The translations under genes and the position numbers were made by a program. 64,000 bases of DNA from positions 19,307,501 through 19,371,500 of the forward strand of contig JASWHV010000011.1 in the NCBI GenBank assembly GCA_030760725.1. The letters are read 5' to 3'. The notes beneath the pieces were generated by a model. The model was not told where the DNA came from. It made no database searches and worked only from the letters and a program-made list of their open reading frames with translations. The DNA comes from Neostapfia colusana (taxonomy: Eukaryota; Streptophyta; Magnoliopsida; Poales; Poaceae). The number at the start of each line of letters is the position of its first letter. The first letter of the stretch is position 1. Shown piece by piece: positions 1 through 10,528 of the stretch.

Positions 1-1120
1 TAGCTGGAGCCCCGAGTTCTCCGCTTGCCGTTGCAGTGGTCCGACGTCTTGCCTGCGTGGTTCACTGTGATGACCCCCGGCTAGGTGTGGCCCTTAAGTT
101 GGGGCGCACCTACCAAGTAGACTGGCTGGGGCAGGACGTCAGCTTCGGACCTCCTGAGAGGTCTGGGACGCCAAGGACATGTTCAGACCTACAAACACGA
201 CAGAGAAAAGGGAGTAGTCGTGCTCTCTGGTCTCTTTCCTGTTTTTAGTTTTGCTGCGGCTTATGGACCTTAGCTGAGCCATGGGGCTTGGGTAATTTGA
301 TGTGAGAGCATCCGGATTATGGTTATAACCTTGCTCAGGGGTATGAGCTGTCTGGCTCCCCGATACTTAGCTGTAGCACTGGAGAGGCAGAGTGTGCATG
401 CTTAGGCTACGGAACCGGACTAAACAGGCTACACACCGTAGACCTCACGCTGACGTTAGCCTTTCAAGGGAGGTACCATTCACCGCCATAGACCCCCGAG
501 TAATGAAACAACCAAAGGGCCTTGGGTACATCACAGTTACCTCAAGTGGACCCGCCTGCAGAAGGATGGCACAACTCCTACTATGTATAAGAACAGGAAA
601 AAGTGGCTGGCCACACGATCGGAATGGTATGGAAAGAAAGAACGTAAAAGAAAAGGAGCAGTGTCCAAGGTCTGGTTACTTCCTTGTCCGTAGGTGTGTA
701 CCTTCCGGCTCCAAAGTACTCAGTTGTAGCGCTGGGGAGGCAGTGCAGCAGGCTTAGGGTACAGAACCAGGATGAGCAGGCTGCACACCCTGGACCTCGC
801 GAGGGCGTTAACATTTCAGTGAGAGGACCTTCCAGAGCCATGGTACCTAAGACAAGTATGTAGGACGGGCTCTGGACATGTCGTTTACAGTTGATATGCA
901 TGAGTGAGCACAAACTGTAAAGAGATGGAGGGGAGACGCAGGGTAAGATAAATTTTTCTCATATCAGGCTTTATTCATAGTAGGAAACAAGTCGTACAAG
1001 AAGACAGCGACCCTCTTCGGATGACAAGAGTAGCATGACCCTTTTGGAGCTTAGCTGTTCTAAGCGCTGCTCCTAGACTCTATGATGCTCTTATAGATAA
1101 AAAAGAACCCTATCGCTGCG
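1..1120 (-). other. 3' noncoding region of the Tat retrotransposon
   Basis: This stretch follows the stop codon of the Tat integrase (TAG at 1123-1121, minus strand) and holds no convincing gene. Tat elements usually carry a long noncoding region between integrase and the 3' LTR, and I read it as that. Short open frames on both strands have no recognisable motif. It contains an imperfect duplicated block, listed separately. No LTR end, polypurine tract or target duplication is visible, so the 3' LTR probably lies outside the window. Confidence 0.5.
351..850 (+). repeat. imperfect direct repeat in Tat 3' region
   Basis: Two blocks about 355 bp apart resemble each other: roughly 351-495 and 707-850. 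Shared landmarks, in order, are a 'ggctcc' start, 'gtagc(a/g)ctgg(a/g)gaggcag', 'gcttagg', 'caggct(a/g)cacac', 'gacctc' and 'gcc(a)atg'. Similarity is clear by eye but has many substitutions, so the duplication is old. Tandem repeats in this position are known for Tat-lineage elements. Confidence 0.6.
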
Positions 1121-2195
1121 CTAAGGATAGAACTTACGGAGGTGTTCTATGTTCCATGGATTGGCTAGAGGTACCCCATCCTCCGTTGCCAGGCAGACGC
1201 ACCCGGGACGGCATACTTGTGTCACTCAGAAGGGACCCTCCCAGCTGGGGGGGAGTTTGTGCGCCCCTTCTCAAAAAGTATTCGCTGAAGCACCAGGTCG
1301 CCCACCTTGAGCTGTCTACTCGCACGAACCGCTGCTGATAATGCCGGAGCGCCTGGCGGTACCGTGCGTTTCAAACAGCCGGTTGCCACCTTCGCTCATC
1401 GACAAGGTCGATATCTTCATGCCGGAGCTGGTCCTGTGTGGCTTCGTTGTACGCTTGGACACAGGACGAGCCCATGGTGGTCTGCGGGGGGCGGGGAGGG
1501 GGGGGGACGGCCTCAGCCCCATACACCAGGAAGAAGGGTGTTTCTCCTGTTGGGCGACTGAGGGACGTCCGGCTAGCCCACAGTTCACACGGAGGATCTT
1601 CTACCCAATTGGCACCATGCTTCTTCAAGCTATCGTAGGTGCGCATCTTGAGTCCCCTGAGTATCTCGGCGTTTGCTCTCTCGACTTGACCGTTGCTCTC
1701 TGGATGAGCAACGGAAGCATAACAAACTTGGATGCCGAGTTCTTCACAGTAGTCTTGGAACACTGCACTGGTGAACTGGGTCCCGTTGTCAGTGATGATT
1801 TTGTTCAGGACCCCGAACTGGCAGATGGTTGACTTGATGAACTTGACTGCTGACTGCTTGTTGACTGTTACTCCAGGGGCAGCTTCCGGCCACTTGGTGA
1901 ACTTGTCTATGGCGACGTAGAGGTACCGGTACCCTCCGACGGATCTGGGGAATGGCCCCACGATGTCCAACCCCCATACAGCGAAGGGCCATGAGGGCGG
2001 GATCATCTGCAGCGTCTGTGCTGGTGTGTGGATCTGCTTGGCATGGAACTGGCATGCCTTGCATCTCTTGACCAGGTCGACGGCATCCTGGAGAGCAGTC
2101 GGCCAGTAGAAGCCATGCCAGAAGGCTTTACCGACTAGCATGCGGGAAGATGCATGGTTCCCACACTCGGCTCCATGGATCTCTACGAGCAAGTC
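1121..2195 (-). pseudogene. Tat Ty3/gypsy integrase, catalytic core and C-terminus (copy 1)
   Basis: Integrase inserts retrotransposon cDNA into the genome. The minus-strand frame from 2192 to 1371 starts inside the zinc-binding region (NHASS, then CKACQ) and runs into the catalytic core. The first Asp is in WGLDIVGPFP, the second in TDNGTQFTS and the Glu in ESNGQVERAN. A G-rich tract near 1490-1512 turns a conserved stretch into a proline run, and the frame breaks at 1371. Past the break another frame encodes the usual Tat C-terminal block (LKVGDL-like, then GVPLANPWNIEH, then RKFYP and a stop at 1121). The N-terminus continues at 7149, past solo LTR A. It is inactive because of the frameshift, stops and interruption. 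Family identity is firm. Confidence 0.9.
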
Positions 2196-5100
2196 TGTAA
2201 AAGTCCAAAAAATGCAAAATCAACAAAGTGAATGTTGATTCCCATTTGTGTTGGAATGCATGAAAATGAGACTTACAAAAAAAATTTGTACACATGAGGA
2301 TGCACATGGGTGTCCAACCAAACGAGCTCTCACATTCATTTGAAGGTGTTTAGCCAAGGTTGAATTAAACATCATGTGTAAAGTTCTCACATGTAAGGGG
2401 GAGTTTAAATTCAGATTTGAACTCAATTGTTCCCCTCAAGTTGCTGCAAAAAATTTGGAGCACACAGATATCCTCATACCGTTGAATTCGAGGAAATTCA
2501 TGGTGGCCACATCCTGATTTCATGGTGGGCTAAAAAGGAGTCAAATACGACCATTTCCAAATGTGAGCTGAATTCAAAGTTGAAAGTGAACTTCACACTG
2601 AATTCGGTTTATTCAAACTTCAGCCCACGTTTAAACCCCGAAATATCAGATTGAGGGGATTTACTTGAATGAAGACCTTTTGGAAACATTTGGAGGATAA
2701 GAAGATGAGTAAAGGGGGTAGACCCCACATGTCATTGGGCCGCTTTAACTTGCTTCCAAAGACTTCCTCTGTTCGGTGTCGAACACCACCCGAGCCTCCT
2801 CAGAGCGCCAACGAGGGCAGCCACCTCCATCTTCTTGCATCGAGCTGGCGACCTGCTCGTGGCTTCAACACCACACGGAATGATGCTCTCACTCACCAAC
2901 CGAGCTGCAAGCGGAGGCCACCTCCTCGCTGCTTCCGTCGTGCTGGCGACCAGCTCGTGGGATTGAGTAGCTTCCGGTGTGATCTTTTGCTCACAAAACA
3001 GCAACCCTGGGCGTTATTTCCCCAACACAAGAAACTGAACCGAGAGTGCCAAATTTAAAATTTTGAATACCACAAAGGGTTCACTCAAGTTAATCAAATT
3101 CACTTTGCAGAAAATTGCTGCAAATTTTGAATTTGAATTTTGAAGCTACTGTTGTTTGGAAAGGGGAAACTTCAGCGGGACCTGCAGGTCAGTGGAACTG
3201 AGACAACAATTGAGTCTCGTTCTGTGCGAGCTCAACACGGAGGCAGCCACTGAGCTTCTTATGCCTTGCTCCCGAAGGCAGTCCATCCACTTCGTTAGTG
3301 ATCGATACGTCTCTGTGCTGCACCAGAAAAATCTTGTTTTCCCTGCTTGCTAGCTCACGCACGCGCAACCGAAGGAGAAACACATCGTGCGCCTCTGCTC
3401 CTCACCCCCGATCAACTTCTAGCCACTGTGGCGCCTTGCTGAGCCGATCAAAGGGTGCGCTGGCCTCCACTGGACGTCATCCACACCTCCACAGCTCGTG
3501 TCCGTCGTCCTCCGGCTGGTGCCAAGCAAGTTTCTCCCTCTCGGTTGAGCATGACGTCGCCGCGACAGTTCCACAGCGCCCGGCCGGTTCAGCGCCTCTC
3601 CTCCACGACTAACACCCCCCTAAGGTGCACCATAGTGTGTAGATCATGCTCCCGACCTCCCCTTGCTCGTCCCCACTGCCGGCTGGCCGGAATTTGGGTT
3701 TTGGCACCGGTGCACGTGAAGAACCGATCAAAACCAAATAGGGAAATTCTCTCCACACGCTTGATCATCCGTTCTACAATTCAAACCTCAGCTACTAGAG
3801 CTCCTAACACCCTCCCATGCCGAATAACGAAGCCAGCCGTCCATCCCACGCCCCGGGCGACGAGAATTCGCTGCCGGCGGCAAAAATGGGTCGGTCCTCC
3901 GGTGAACCCCCTTTTCCTGCCGTTAGCTGCAAGGTCTGGCATGCGTTCCATGTTCCCCGACCACTAGGGATGCTTTAGGGCAACTTATCTCATCGGTAGA
4001 AGCTTGGGACACGCCGGAACGTGTCGATGACACGCCGCCGAGTGCCGCCGACGGTGCCGACCTGTTTCCGGCTGTTTTCATGAGGTGAGACCTTACCCGG
4101 CAGCTGCGCCACGTTCCCACGCTCGTGTAGGGCGAAACTGGAGCAAAAACGGTGAAGAAATGAGAGAGAACGGGGCGCGCCATGCTTCTCTTCCGGCGTG
4201 CGCTCGGGCTCTGTCCCGAGGTAGAAAAAGGATCTGACAGTGGACCCCACTGTCAGCCAGTATTAGGTTTCAGAAAATGTTCAAACTTTGAAAATTCATA
4301 ACTTTGTGTAGGAAACTCCAAATTGGGTGATTCAAATTGGGTTAGATTCAGTTTCCAATGATACATCCAAATTGGCACTCCAATTTGTATGAGAGTCAAT
4401 AATAAATTCTGGATAATTCTTTTAGTAAAAGAATTATGGAGGGAGTTTGGGTAAGCCAAAAATCCCCGAATTTTGCCATAATATTATTTAGGGTATTATT
4501 GAACATCCAGCAAAGGTTCAGATCATTTGGAGTTGATTTGAGTAGGATTTTTCAGAGTCCAAGCTGCTGTGCTTAAAAGTGTCCAGAAACTTTTCAGAAA
4601 AAGTTTCCACTTTGTAAAATTCTTCCTAAGCAAGCTTTAGCTCCAAAAAATAGTGAAACAAGTTTTTCTAGAATCCTTAGGTACAGTACTTTACATAGGA
4701 ACAAAGTGATTGCTATGAAAATGCAAGGGAATTTTCTGTGGAATTCTTTTTAGTAAATCCTTTAGGGATTAATTCCAGGAAGGATTCTCAATGAAAAATT
4801 CCCAATTTTGGGCAGCCAGTGCTTTTCATAGTTCCTGATCTCCAGTAAAAAATTTATGATTTTTTAGAGCTGATTTAGAGGGCTTAATCAGTAGGTTATC
4901 TAAGGGTTAAATAAATTAGCTAAAAATCATAGAATTGATTTCCAGAAAAATGGTTCAAACTTCGTACCTCCATAACTTTCTGTAGCGATGTCCAAAATTT
5001 GTGAAACCAATTTTGTTGGATTCCAATCAGTCAGTACTTTGCAGAATGGCAAATCTGAAGATCTCTGGAAATTTCTCCAAAATTCATCAAAGTTAAATTT

Positions 5101-7148
5101 TCTGAATTAATTCCAGAAGATACCTGTTATGGAATTTCTTCAAATTTGGCCAGATAATTCCTCATGATTTTAGTGATCTTCTGTAAAAAGTTGAGATTCG
5201 TTGGAGTTTCTTTGCTAGTCCAAATTGCCTTCCAAAGTTCAGCCTTTATTTGGAAATTCAAATTCTAAACAGAAACTTTTTAGAACTCCTGTCCAACTTC
5301 AAAAATCCATATCTTCCTGATGGTAGCTCCAAAAATGGTGAAACAAAATTTGTTAGAACCATGGTGACTTACCCTAATCAGATTTTCCACTGTTAGACAT
5401 GTTAAAACTCCAGATTTGGGCACAAAATGCAGAGAAGCCTTGTACTTGTAGGAATTTTGGAGACCACAAGGTGCAATGAAATTTCTCCAAATTTTGCTCA
5501 GATCATCCTTAGAGAGTCTAGTATCCACTGGAAAAATCCCAAAGCCAATTAAGGAACCTAAATAGCAGTAGCTATGAATAGAAGTTTACTTCTTATAATT
5601 CCTTAGCACTTATGCATATATTTTGTTACATTTCACATAGTGACCGAAGTTGAGGAACGCCGGAGACATTGGACGTCCTCCCACCAGACGCTGAATTTCT
5701 GTTTAAATCGCAACCAGGCAAGCCCCGGTTTGCATTTAAGTACCTTTTACAAAGTTTTTCATTTGTATCACTTATGTCTAGGTTGAAATGTTTGCATTAG
5801 AGTTAAGGTGTTTTAAACCCCAATTGCATGACTTTAAATCCTATGAAGGGTTCGGTAGTTTACATACTCGACGAGTAGACAATTCCATGCTAATGTGCTT
5901 AGGATCACGGTAGAAGTCAAGTAGTTGGAATCTACTCGCAAGGTAAGGTTTTATCACACGGTATATAAAGGAGTAGGGAATGGCTTAAGAATGTGAAACT
6001 GAGACCCAGCAGGGGGGATAGGATGCAGTGAGCGGAGGTCTCACATGCGTATCCCTGTTGGTGTCGATTGAGGACCGAGCCATGTGCGGCCCTGCTGGAC
6101 AAGTATCAAACAGTACCAGATGCATACTGGCATATGGGAACCAGGAAACCGATGTAATTGGTTAACCTGGGTGCCGAGGCTTACCCAACCGTTTTATAGG
6201 AGTGGGTTGAGGGTAGCAAGGTGTAAATCTGCCGATGGGCACAGACACGCTCCACGCTGGGACCTCCTGCCCGTTACGGATGGACCAGTTCAGCATTTGG
6301 GTTGCCTTTGAAAGGTTATTGCATACAACAGAGTAGGAAGGTGTGAAGCACCACACTTCTGAAAGTGGGTGTATGTGACGTGTTATCCAGGTGTCTCCTG
6401 ATTGCAATCACCATCTCTTGCTGTTATTTGAGTACCGCTTGTTCACTGCGCTGTGATGTACTAAGAAGTGAAATAAGCCAACTGAATATGCTGCATTGAA
6501 TTATTAATGTCTTGAAACCTTATATGTTGTAGTTGTAGAGCTAATTAAGTTTATCTTCCACTTTGGGCATCACCACATCGGAAGAAAGTGTTTCTTGTTT
6601 GATTGTGGACTTCCGATGTGAGGGCTTCCTAAGGCACATGAAACTGTTGCTATAAAACTGAAAGTAAGGATCAACATATAGGCGTGTCTTTACTGCAAAG
6701 TCCTTTTCCTATATTACACATCCCTGCATGTAGAATTCCATGATTAGGGTTGTCGGCTAAGCCTTGCTGAGCCATCGTGCTCACAGTTGCAATATTTGAG
6801 CTGTGTGCAGGTGAGAGCTATGAGGAGGGGTCCGAGGACGAGGCGGTGCCCCCGTCGGGGTACACGGCCGAGCTGGAGCCCTGCACGCCGCCGTGATCTT
6901 CGTTTGAGTGCTGCTAGTGTGTAGCGTCCCCGGGATGGACGGCTACACTTTTAGCTCAGCTAGTATGAGAGTTTGGCATGTAAAATACTTTCAATGTATA
7001 GTAGGTTTGTAAAAGACTTCCGATGTTTTTATATCCAATAAAAGTTTGTATGTTGTTCATATTCTTTCTTGTGTGCTGTTGGGTGCCGCATTGCACGACA
7101 CCACCCTCTGCGATCCCGGAGTGGGTGAACCACGGGGTGGTCCCCACA
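2196..7148 (+). mobile_element. solo LTR A, Tekay-like chromovirus, 4953 bp
   Basis: The element starts TGTAAAAGTCC and ends GGTGGTCCCCACA, so it has the TG...CA ends of an LTR. It is flanked by a perfect 5-bp target duplication, AAGTC (2191-2195 and 7149-7153). The empty site survives in the second copy of the host duplication near 8880-8895, which confirms both borders. It holds no gag or pol. Its terminus matches solo LTR E closely, and its 3' region resembles the LTR attached to chromovirus F, so it is best read as a solo LTR left by LTR-LTR recombination. It is about 1 kb longer than E, partly from extra AT-rich sequence around 4260-5240. A non-autonomous element with unrecognised structure is the alternative. 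Confidence 0.87.
5650..6896 (+). other. two-exon micro-ORF candidate in LTR A
   Basis: Exon 1 candidate is 5650-5717, preceded by AG and followed by the GC-type donor CCAG|GCAAGC. Exon 2 candidate is 6811-6896, preceded by TGTGTGCAG and ending in TGA. Exon 2 is 86 nt, the same length as in LTR E, and reads ESYEEGSEDEAVPPSGYTAE then LEPCTPP. Exon 1 is one base shorter than in E, so its frame is broken here. This is probably a decayed copy of the frame intact in E. No expression evidence is available. Confidence 0.35.
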
Positions 7149-8519
7149 AAGTCGCAGCCCTCGTCCCGGGTTATGTACCGCAATAGGATGCCATCAGCGC
7201 CACACCGGTAGAGATCCCCTTCTACCAGCGCATATCTCTTAGCCAACCGAGCGATCCGTTCAGCGGATACACGTTCACCGGGAAGGATATTGTCTTTCAA
7301 GTAGTCCCGAATCTTTGTGATCCTGCGTCGGAACCTACTTGAGCACTTGGATCGTGAGCACCGGGTTGCACGGCGTCTCCGGTGACACCTACGATCCTTG
7401 GTGGGCACCGTGTTAGCAGGGCCGCCGGGACCGCCAGCTTCGAGGTGCTGATCTCGCCCCCTTTGCCAAGTTCGGTCAGCCAAGTGGTAGGTCACAGCAA
7501 CTTCCTTTCGAGGACCCCCTCAGGCACTGGAGCCTAAGTGGAAGCCTTCGTAAACAGGTCTTCGGCTATTGTGTTGTTGGCGCGGGGAACATGGCACAAG
7601 TCCAAGGATAAGAAGTCCTTCTCCAACTTCTGTACTTGGATGAGATAGGCTGCAAGTTGAGTTTTGTTGCAGCTGCACTCTCCCTTGACTTTCTTGATGA
7701 TTAGCTGAGAATCACCCTTGACCAACAACTGCTGGACGCCGAGGGACAACACGGACTTTAACCCGAAGATGAGAGCCTCATACTCCGCCATGTTGTTGGT
7801 TGCCTTGGAGTCAAGTCGCACCATGTACTTGAACTTCTGCCCAGTCGGTGTGAGGAGCAGCACCCCCTCTCTGGCACCTTGCTTGCGCGAGGAGCCGTCG
7901 AAGAAGAGAGTCCAGTGAGGACCAGTGAGGACCGGAGCTCTGGGCTTTGGTTCACCGATTTCTTGGCCCCCAAGGTGGCATCGTGGTGGTGTCCACTCTG
8001 CCACAAAGTTATTTAGCGCCTGAATCTTCACCGCATGGCACAGTATGAAGTCTAGATCGAACTCGACCATCTCTGCAAACCATTTGGCTATGTTCCCAGT
8101 TGCATTTGGGCAGTGGAGAATGGTTCTAAGTGGGTATGATGTGACCACTGAGATCTTGTGAGCTTGGAAGTAGTGGCGCAGCTTCCTTGATGCAACGAGG
8201 ACTACGTAGAGCAGCTTGTGCACCTCCAGATATCTTGTCTTGGCATCATGGATGACCTCGCTGATGAAGAAGACTGGACACTGAATGGTCCGGACCCTCC
8301 TGGAGGGGTCCGGAGCGTCCTCTTGGAGAGGTTCAGGGCTCGGGGCCACCGCCCTCTAGGTCCGGGACTGCAGTATGGGAGCTGGGACCCATACGTGCAT
8401 TGGTCGTCAGGTCTAGTTGGCTGTGACCTAACGAACTCTTCTTGGGGAGGTCCGGGACTCGAGGCCCCCAGGCCCCCGGGTTCGAGACTACACTACGGGA
8501 GCTCGGACCCGGATATGCA
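7149..8519 (-). pseudogene. Tat pol, RNase H domains and integrase N-terminus (copy 1)
   Basis: The minus strand gives a frame from 8349 to 7534 with a first RNase H-like segment (TRYLEVHKLLYVVLVASRKL) and then a second, complete-looking RNase H: WTLFFDGSSR, NNMAEYEALIFG and VKGDSQLII hold the D, E and D catalytic residues. Two RNase H domains in a row are a hallmark of the Tat lineage. Further on, 7330-7149 encodes the integrase N-terminal region (RYALVEGDLYRCGADGILLR, ITRDEGCD) and stops at the LTR A insertion. Upstream (8350-8519) lie linker repeats with a LPEC-like motif. The whole segment is repeated at 8520-10250. Confidence 0.88.
8350..8519 (-). repeat. linker repeats between Tat RT and RNase H, copy 1
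   Basis: Two units of a repeated linker are visible, each with the phrase gggagct(g/c)ggaccc followed by (a/c)gtgcattg or atatgcatt. They correspond to the 120-bp units seen at 10033-10270. The second unit is cut short at 8519 by the duplication junction. Confidence 0.6.
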
Positions 8520-9050
8520 TTGACTTGATGAACTTGACTGCTGACTGCTTGTTGACTGTTACTACAGGGTCAGCTTCCGGCCACTTGGTGAACTTGTCTA
8601 CGGCGACATAGAGGTACAGGTACCCTCCGACGGATCTGGGGAATGGCCCCTGGATGTCCAGCCCCAATACAGCGAAGGGCCATGAGGGCGGGATCATCTG
8701 CATCGTCTGCGCTGGTGTGTGGAACCGCTTGGCGTGGAACTGGCACACCTTGCATCTATTGACCAGGTCAACGGCATCCCGGAGAGCAGTCGGCCAGTAG
8801 AAGCCATGCTAGAAGGTTTTACCAACCAGCGTGCGGGAAGATGCATGGTTCCCACACTCGCCTTCATGGATCTCTATGAGCAAGTCGCAGCCCTCGTCCC
8901 GGGTTATGCATCGCAATAGGATACCATTAGCACCACACCAGTAGAGATCCCCTTCTACCAGCACATATCTCTTAGTCGACCGAGTGATCTGTTCAGCAGA
9001 TACACGTTCATCGGGGATACTATCTTTCAAATAGTTCTAGATCTTCGTGA
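8520..9050 (-). pseudogene. Tat integrase fragment (duplicated copy 2)
   Basis: This repeats the integrase N-terminal and first core part: RYVLVEGDLYWCGANGILLR, the NHASS zinc-binding region, then FHTPAQTMQMIPPSWPF and GLDIQGPFPRSVGGY with the first catalytic Asp. It breaks off after VKFIKS at the duplication junction, so the second Asp and the Glu are missing. The sequence gagcaagtcgcagccc near 8876-8891 is the undisturbed target into which LTR A inserted in copy 1. No functional product is possible. Confidence 0.88.
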
Positions 9051-10032
9051 TCCATGCATTAGGACCTACTTGAGCACTTGGATCGTGAGCACCGGGTTGC
9101 ACGGCGTCCTCGGTGACACCTACGATCCTTGGTGGGCACCGTGTTAGCAGGGCCGCCGGGACCACCAGCTTCGAGGTGCTGATCTCGCCCCCTTTGCCTA
9201 GTTCGGTCGGCCAAGCGGTAGGTCACAACAACATCCTTTTGATGACTCCCTCAGGCACTGGAGCCCAAGTAGAAGCCTTCATAAACAGGTCGTCGGCTAT
9301 TTTGTTGTTGGCACGGGGAACATGGCACAAGTCCAAGGTTAAGAAGCCCTTCTCCAACTTCTGTACTTGGATGAGATAGGCTGCAAGCTGAGGGTCGTTG
9401 CAGCTGCACTCTCCCTTGACTTACTTGATGGCTAGCTGAGAATCACCCTTGACCAACAACTGCTGGACGCCGAGGGACAACACGGTCTTTAACCCGAAGA
9501 TGAGATCCTCATACTCCGCCATGTTGTTGGTTGCCTTGAAGTCAAGTCGCACCATGTACTTGAACTACTCCCCAGTCGTTGTGAGGAGCAGCACCCCCGC
9601 TCCGGCACCTGGCTTGCGCGAGGAGCCATCGAAGAAGAGAGTCCAGTGAGGACCAGTGAGGACCGGAGCTCTGGGCTCTGGTTCACCGATTTCATGGCCC
9701 CCTGGGTGGCATCATGGTTGTGTCCACTCTGCCACGAAGTTATCTAGCGCCTGAATCTTCACCGCATGGCGCAGTATGAAGTCTAGCTCGAACTCAACCA
9801 GCTCTGCAGACCATTTGGCTATGTTCCCAGTTGCATTGGGGCAGTGGAGAACAGTTCTAAGTGGGTATGAGGTGACCACTGAGATCTTGTGAGCTTGGAA
9901 GTAGTGGCGCAGCTTCCTTGATGCAACGAGGACTATGTAGAGCAGCTTGTGCACCTCCAGATATCTTGTCTTGGCATCATGGAGGACCTCGCTGCTGAAG
10001 AAGACTGGATGCTGAATGGTCCGGACCCTCAT
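9051..10032 (-). pseudogene. Tat dual RNase H region (duplicated copy 2)
   Basis: This matches 7330-8349 along its length. The frame 10032-9712 carries the first RNase H segment (RYLEVHKLLYIVLVASRKLR, then HCPNATGNIAKWSAELVEFE). The second RNase H, with a SSMAPRASQVPERG-type shifted frame at 9695-9489, is broken by frameshifts, so only parts of the D/E/D motifs are readable in one frame. Differences from copy 1 are scattered substitutions with few indels, so the duplication is not very recent. Confidence 0.85.
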
Positions 10033-10528
10033 GGAGGGGTCCGGAGCGTCCTCTTAGAGAGGTTCAGGGCTCGGGGCCCCTGGCCTCTAGGTCCGGTACT
10101 GCACTCTGGGAGCTGGGAACCATACATGCATTGGTTGTCAGGTCTAGTTGGCTGAGATATAACAAACTCTTCATGGGGAGGTCTGGGACTTGAGGCCCCC
10201 GGGCCCCCGGGTCCAAGACTACACTCCGGGAGCTCGGACCCGGATATGCATTGATCATCAGATCCGGCTGGCCAGGACCTGACTAGCTCATCGTCCCTTG
10301 AGTCTCCTATGGAGTCCGAGTCCTGGGACTCTGGACAAACGGCAGCAGGAGCCTTGTCTAGGACTTGAGGTCGGTGAAGTTCTGGTCGATCCGTGACAAG
10401 GACCATGCTCATGACCTCTGTTGTCGCAGCGATGTAGAGTAGAGGCTCGCCTTGTTCCGTGGCCACCATGATCGAAAGCGTCGTAAGGAACTTCTTCAGC
10501 TCTTGGAACGCCTTACCTGCCTCCTCGG
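10033..10528 (-). pseudogene. Tat RT/RNase H linker with 40-residue tandem repeats
   Basis: The frame 10469-10029 starts with RNase H sequence (MVATEQGEPLLYIAATTEVM) and then runs into an unusual insert. In the insert the motif ELPECSLGPGGPGASSP recurs as QLPECSTGPRGQGPRA 40 residues on, which is 120 bp at DNA level (gggagct phrases near 10108 and 10228). The insert interrupts the RNase H domain before the KTRYLEVHKLLY segment. Upstream, 10470-10528 holds the preceding EEAGKAFQELKKFL block, cut by LTR B. The role of the linker is unknown. Confidence 0.75.

Noticed and set aside
1341..1832. 163-residue open frame on the plus strand
   Set aside because: It is antisense to the Tat integrase and shows no motif of its own.
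5961..5970. TATA-like GTATATAAAG in LTR A
   Set aside because: It lies downstream of the first micro-ORF exon and is not conserved in LTR E at the same place, so it is unlikely to be the promoter.
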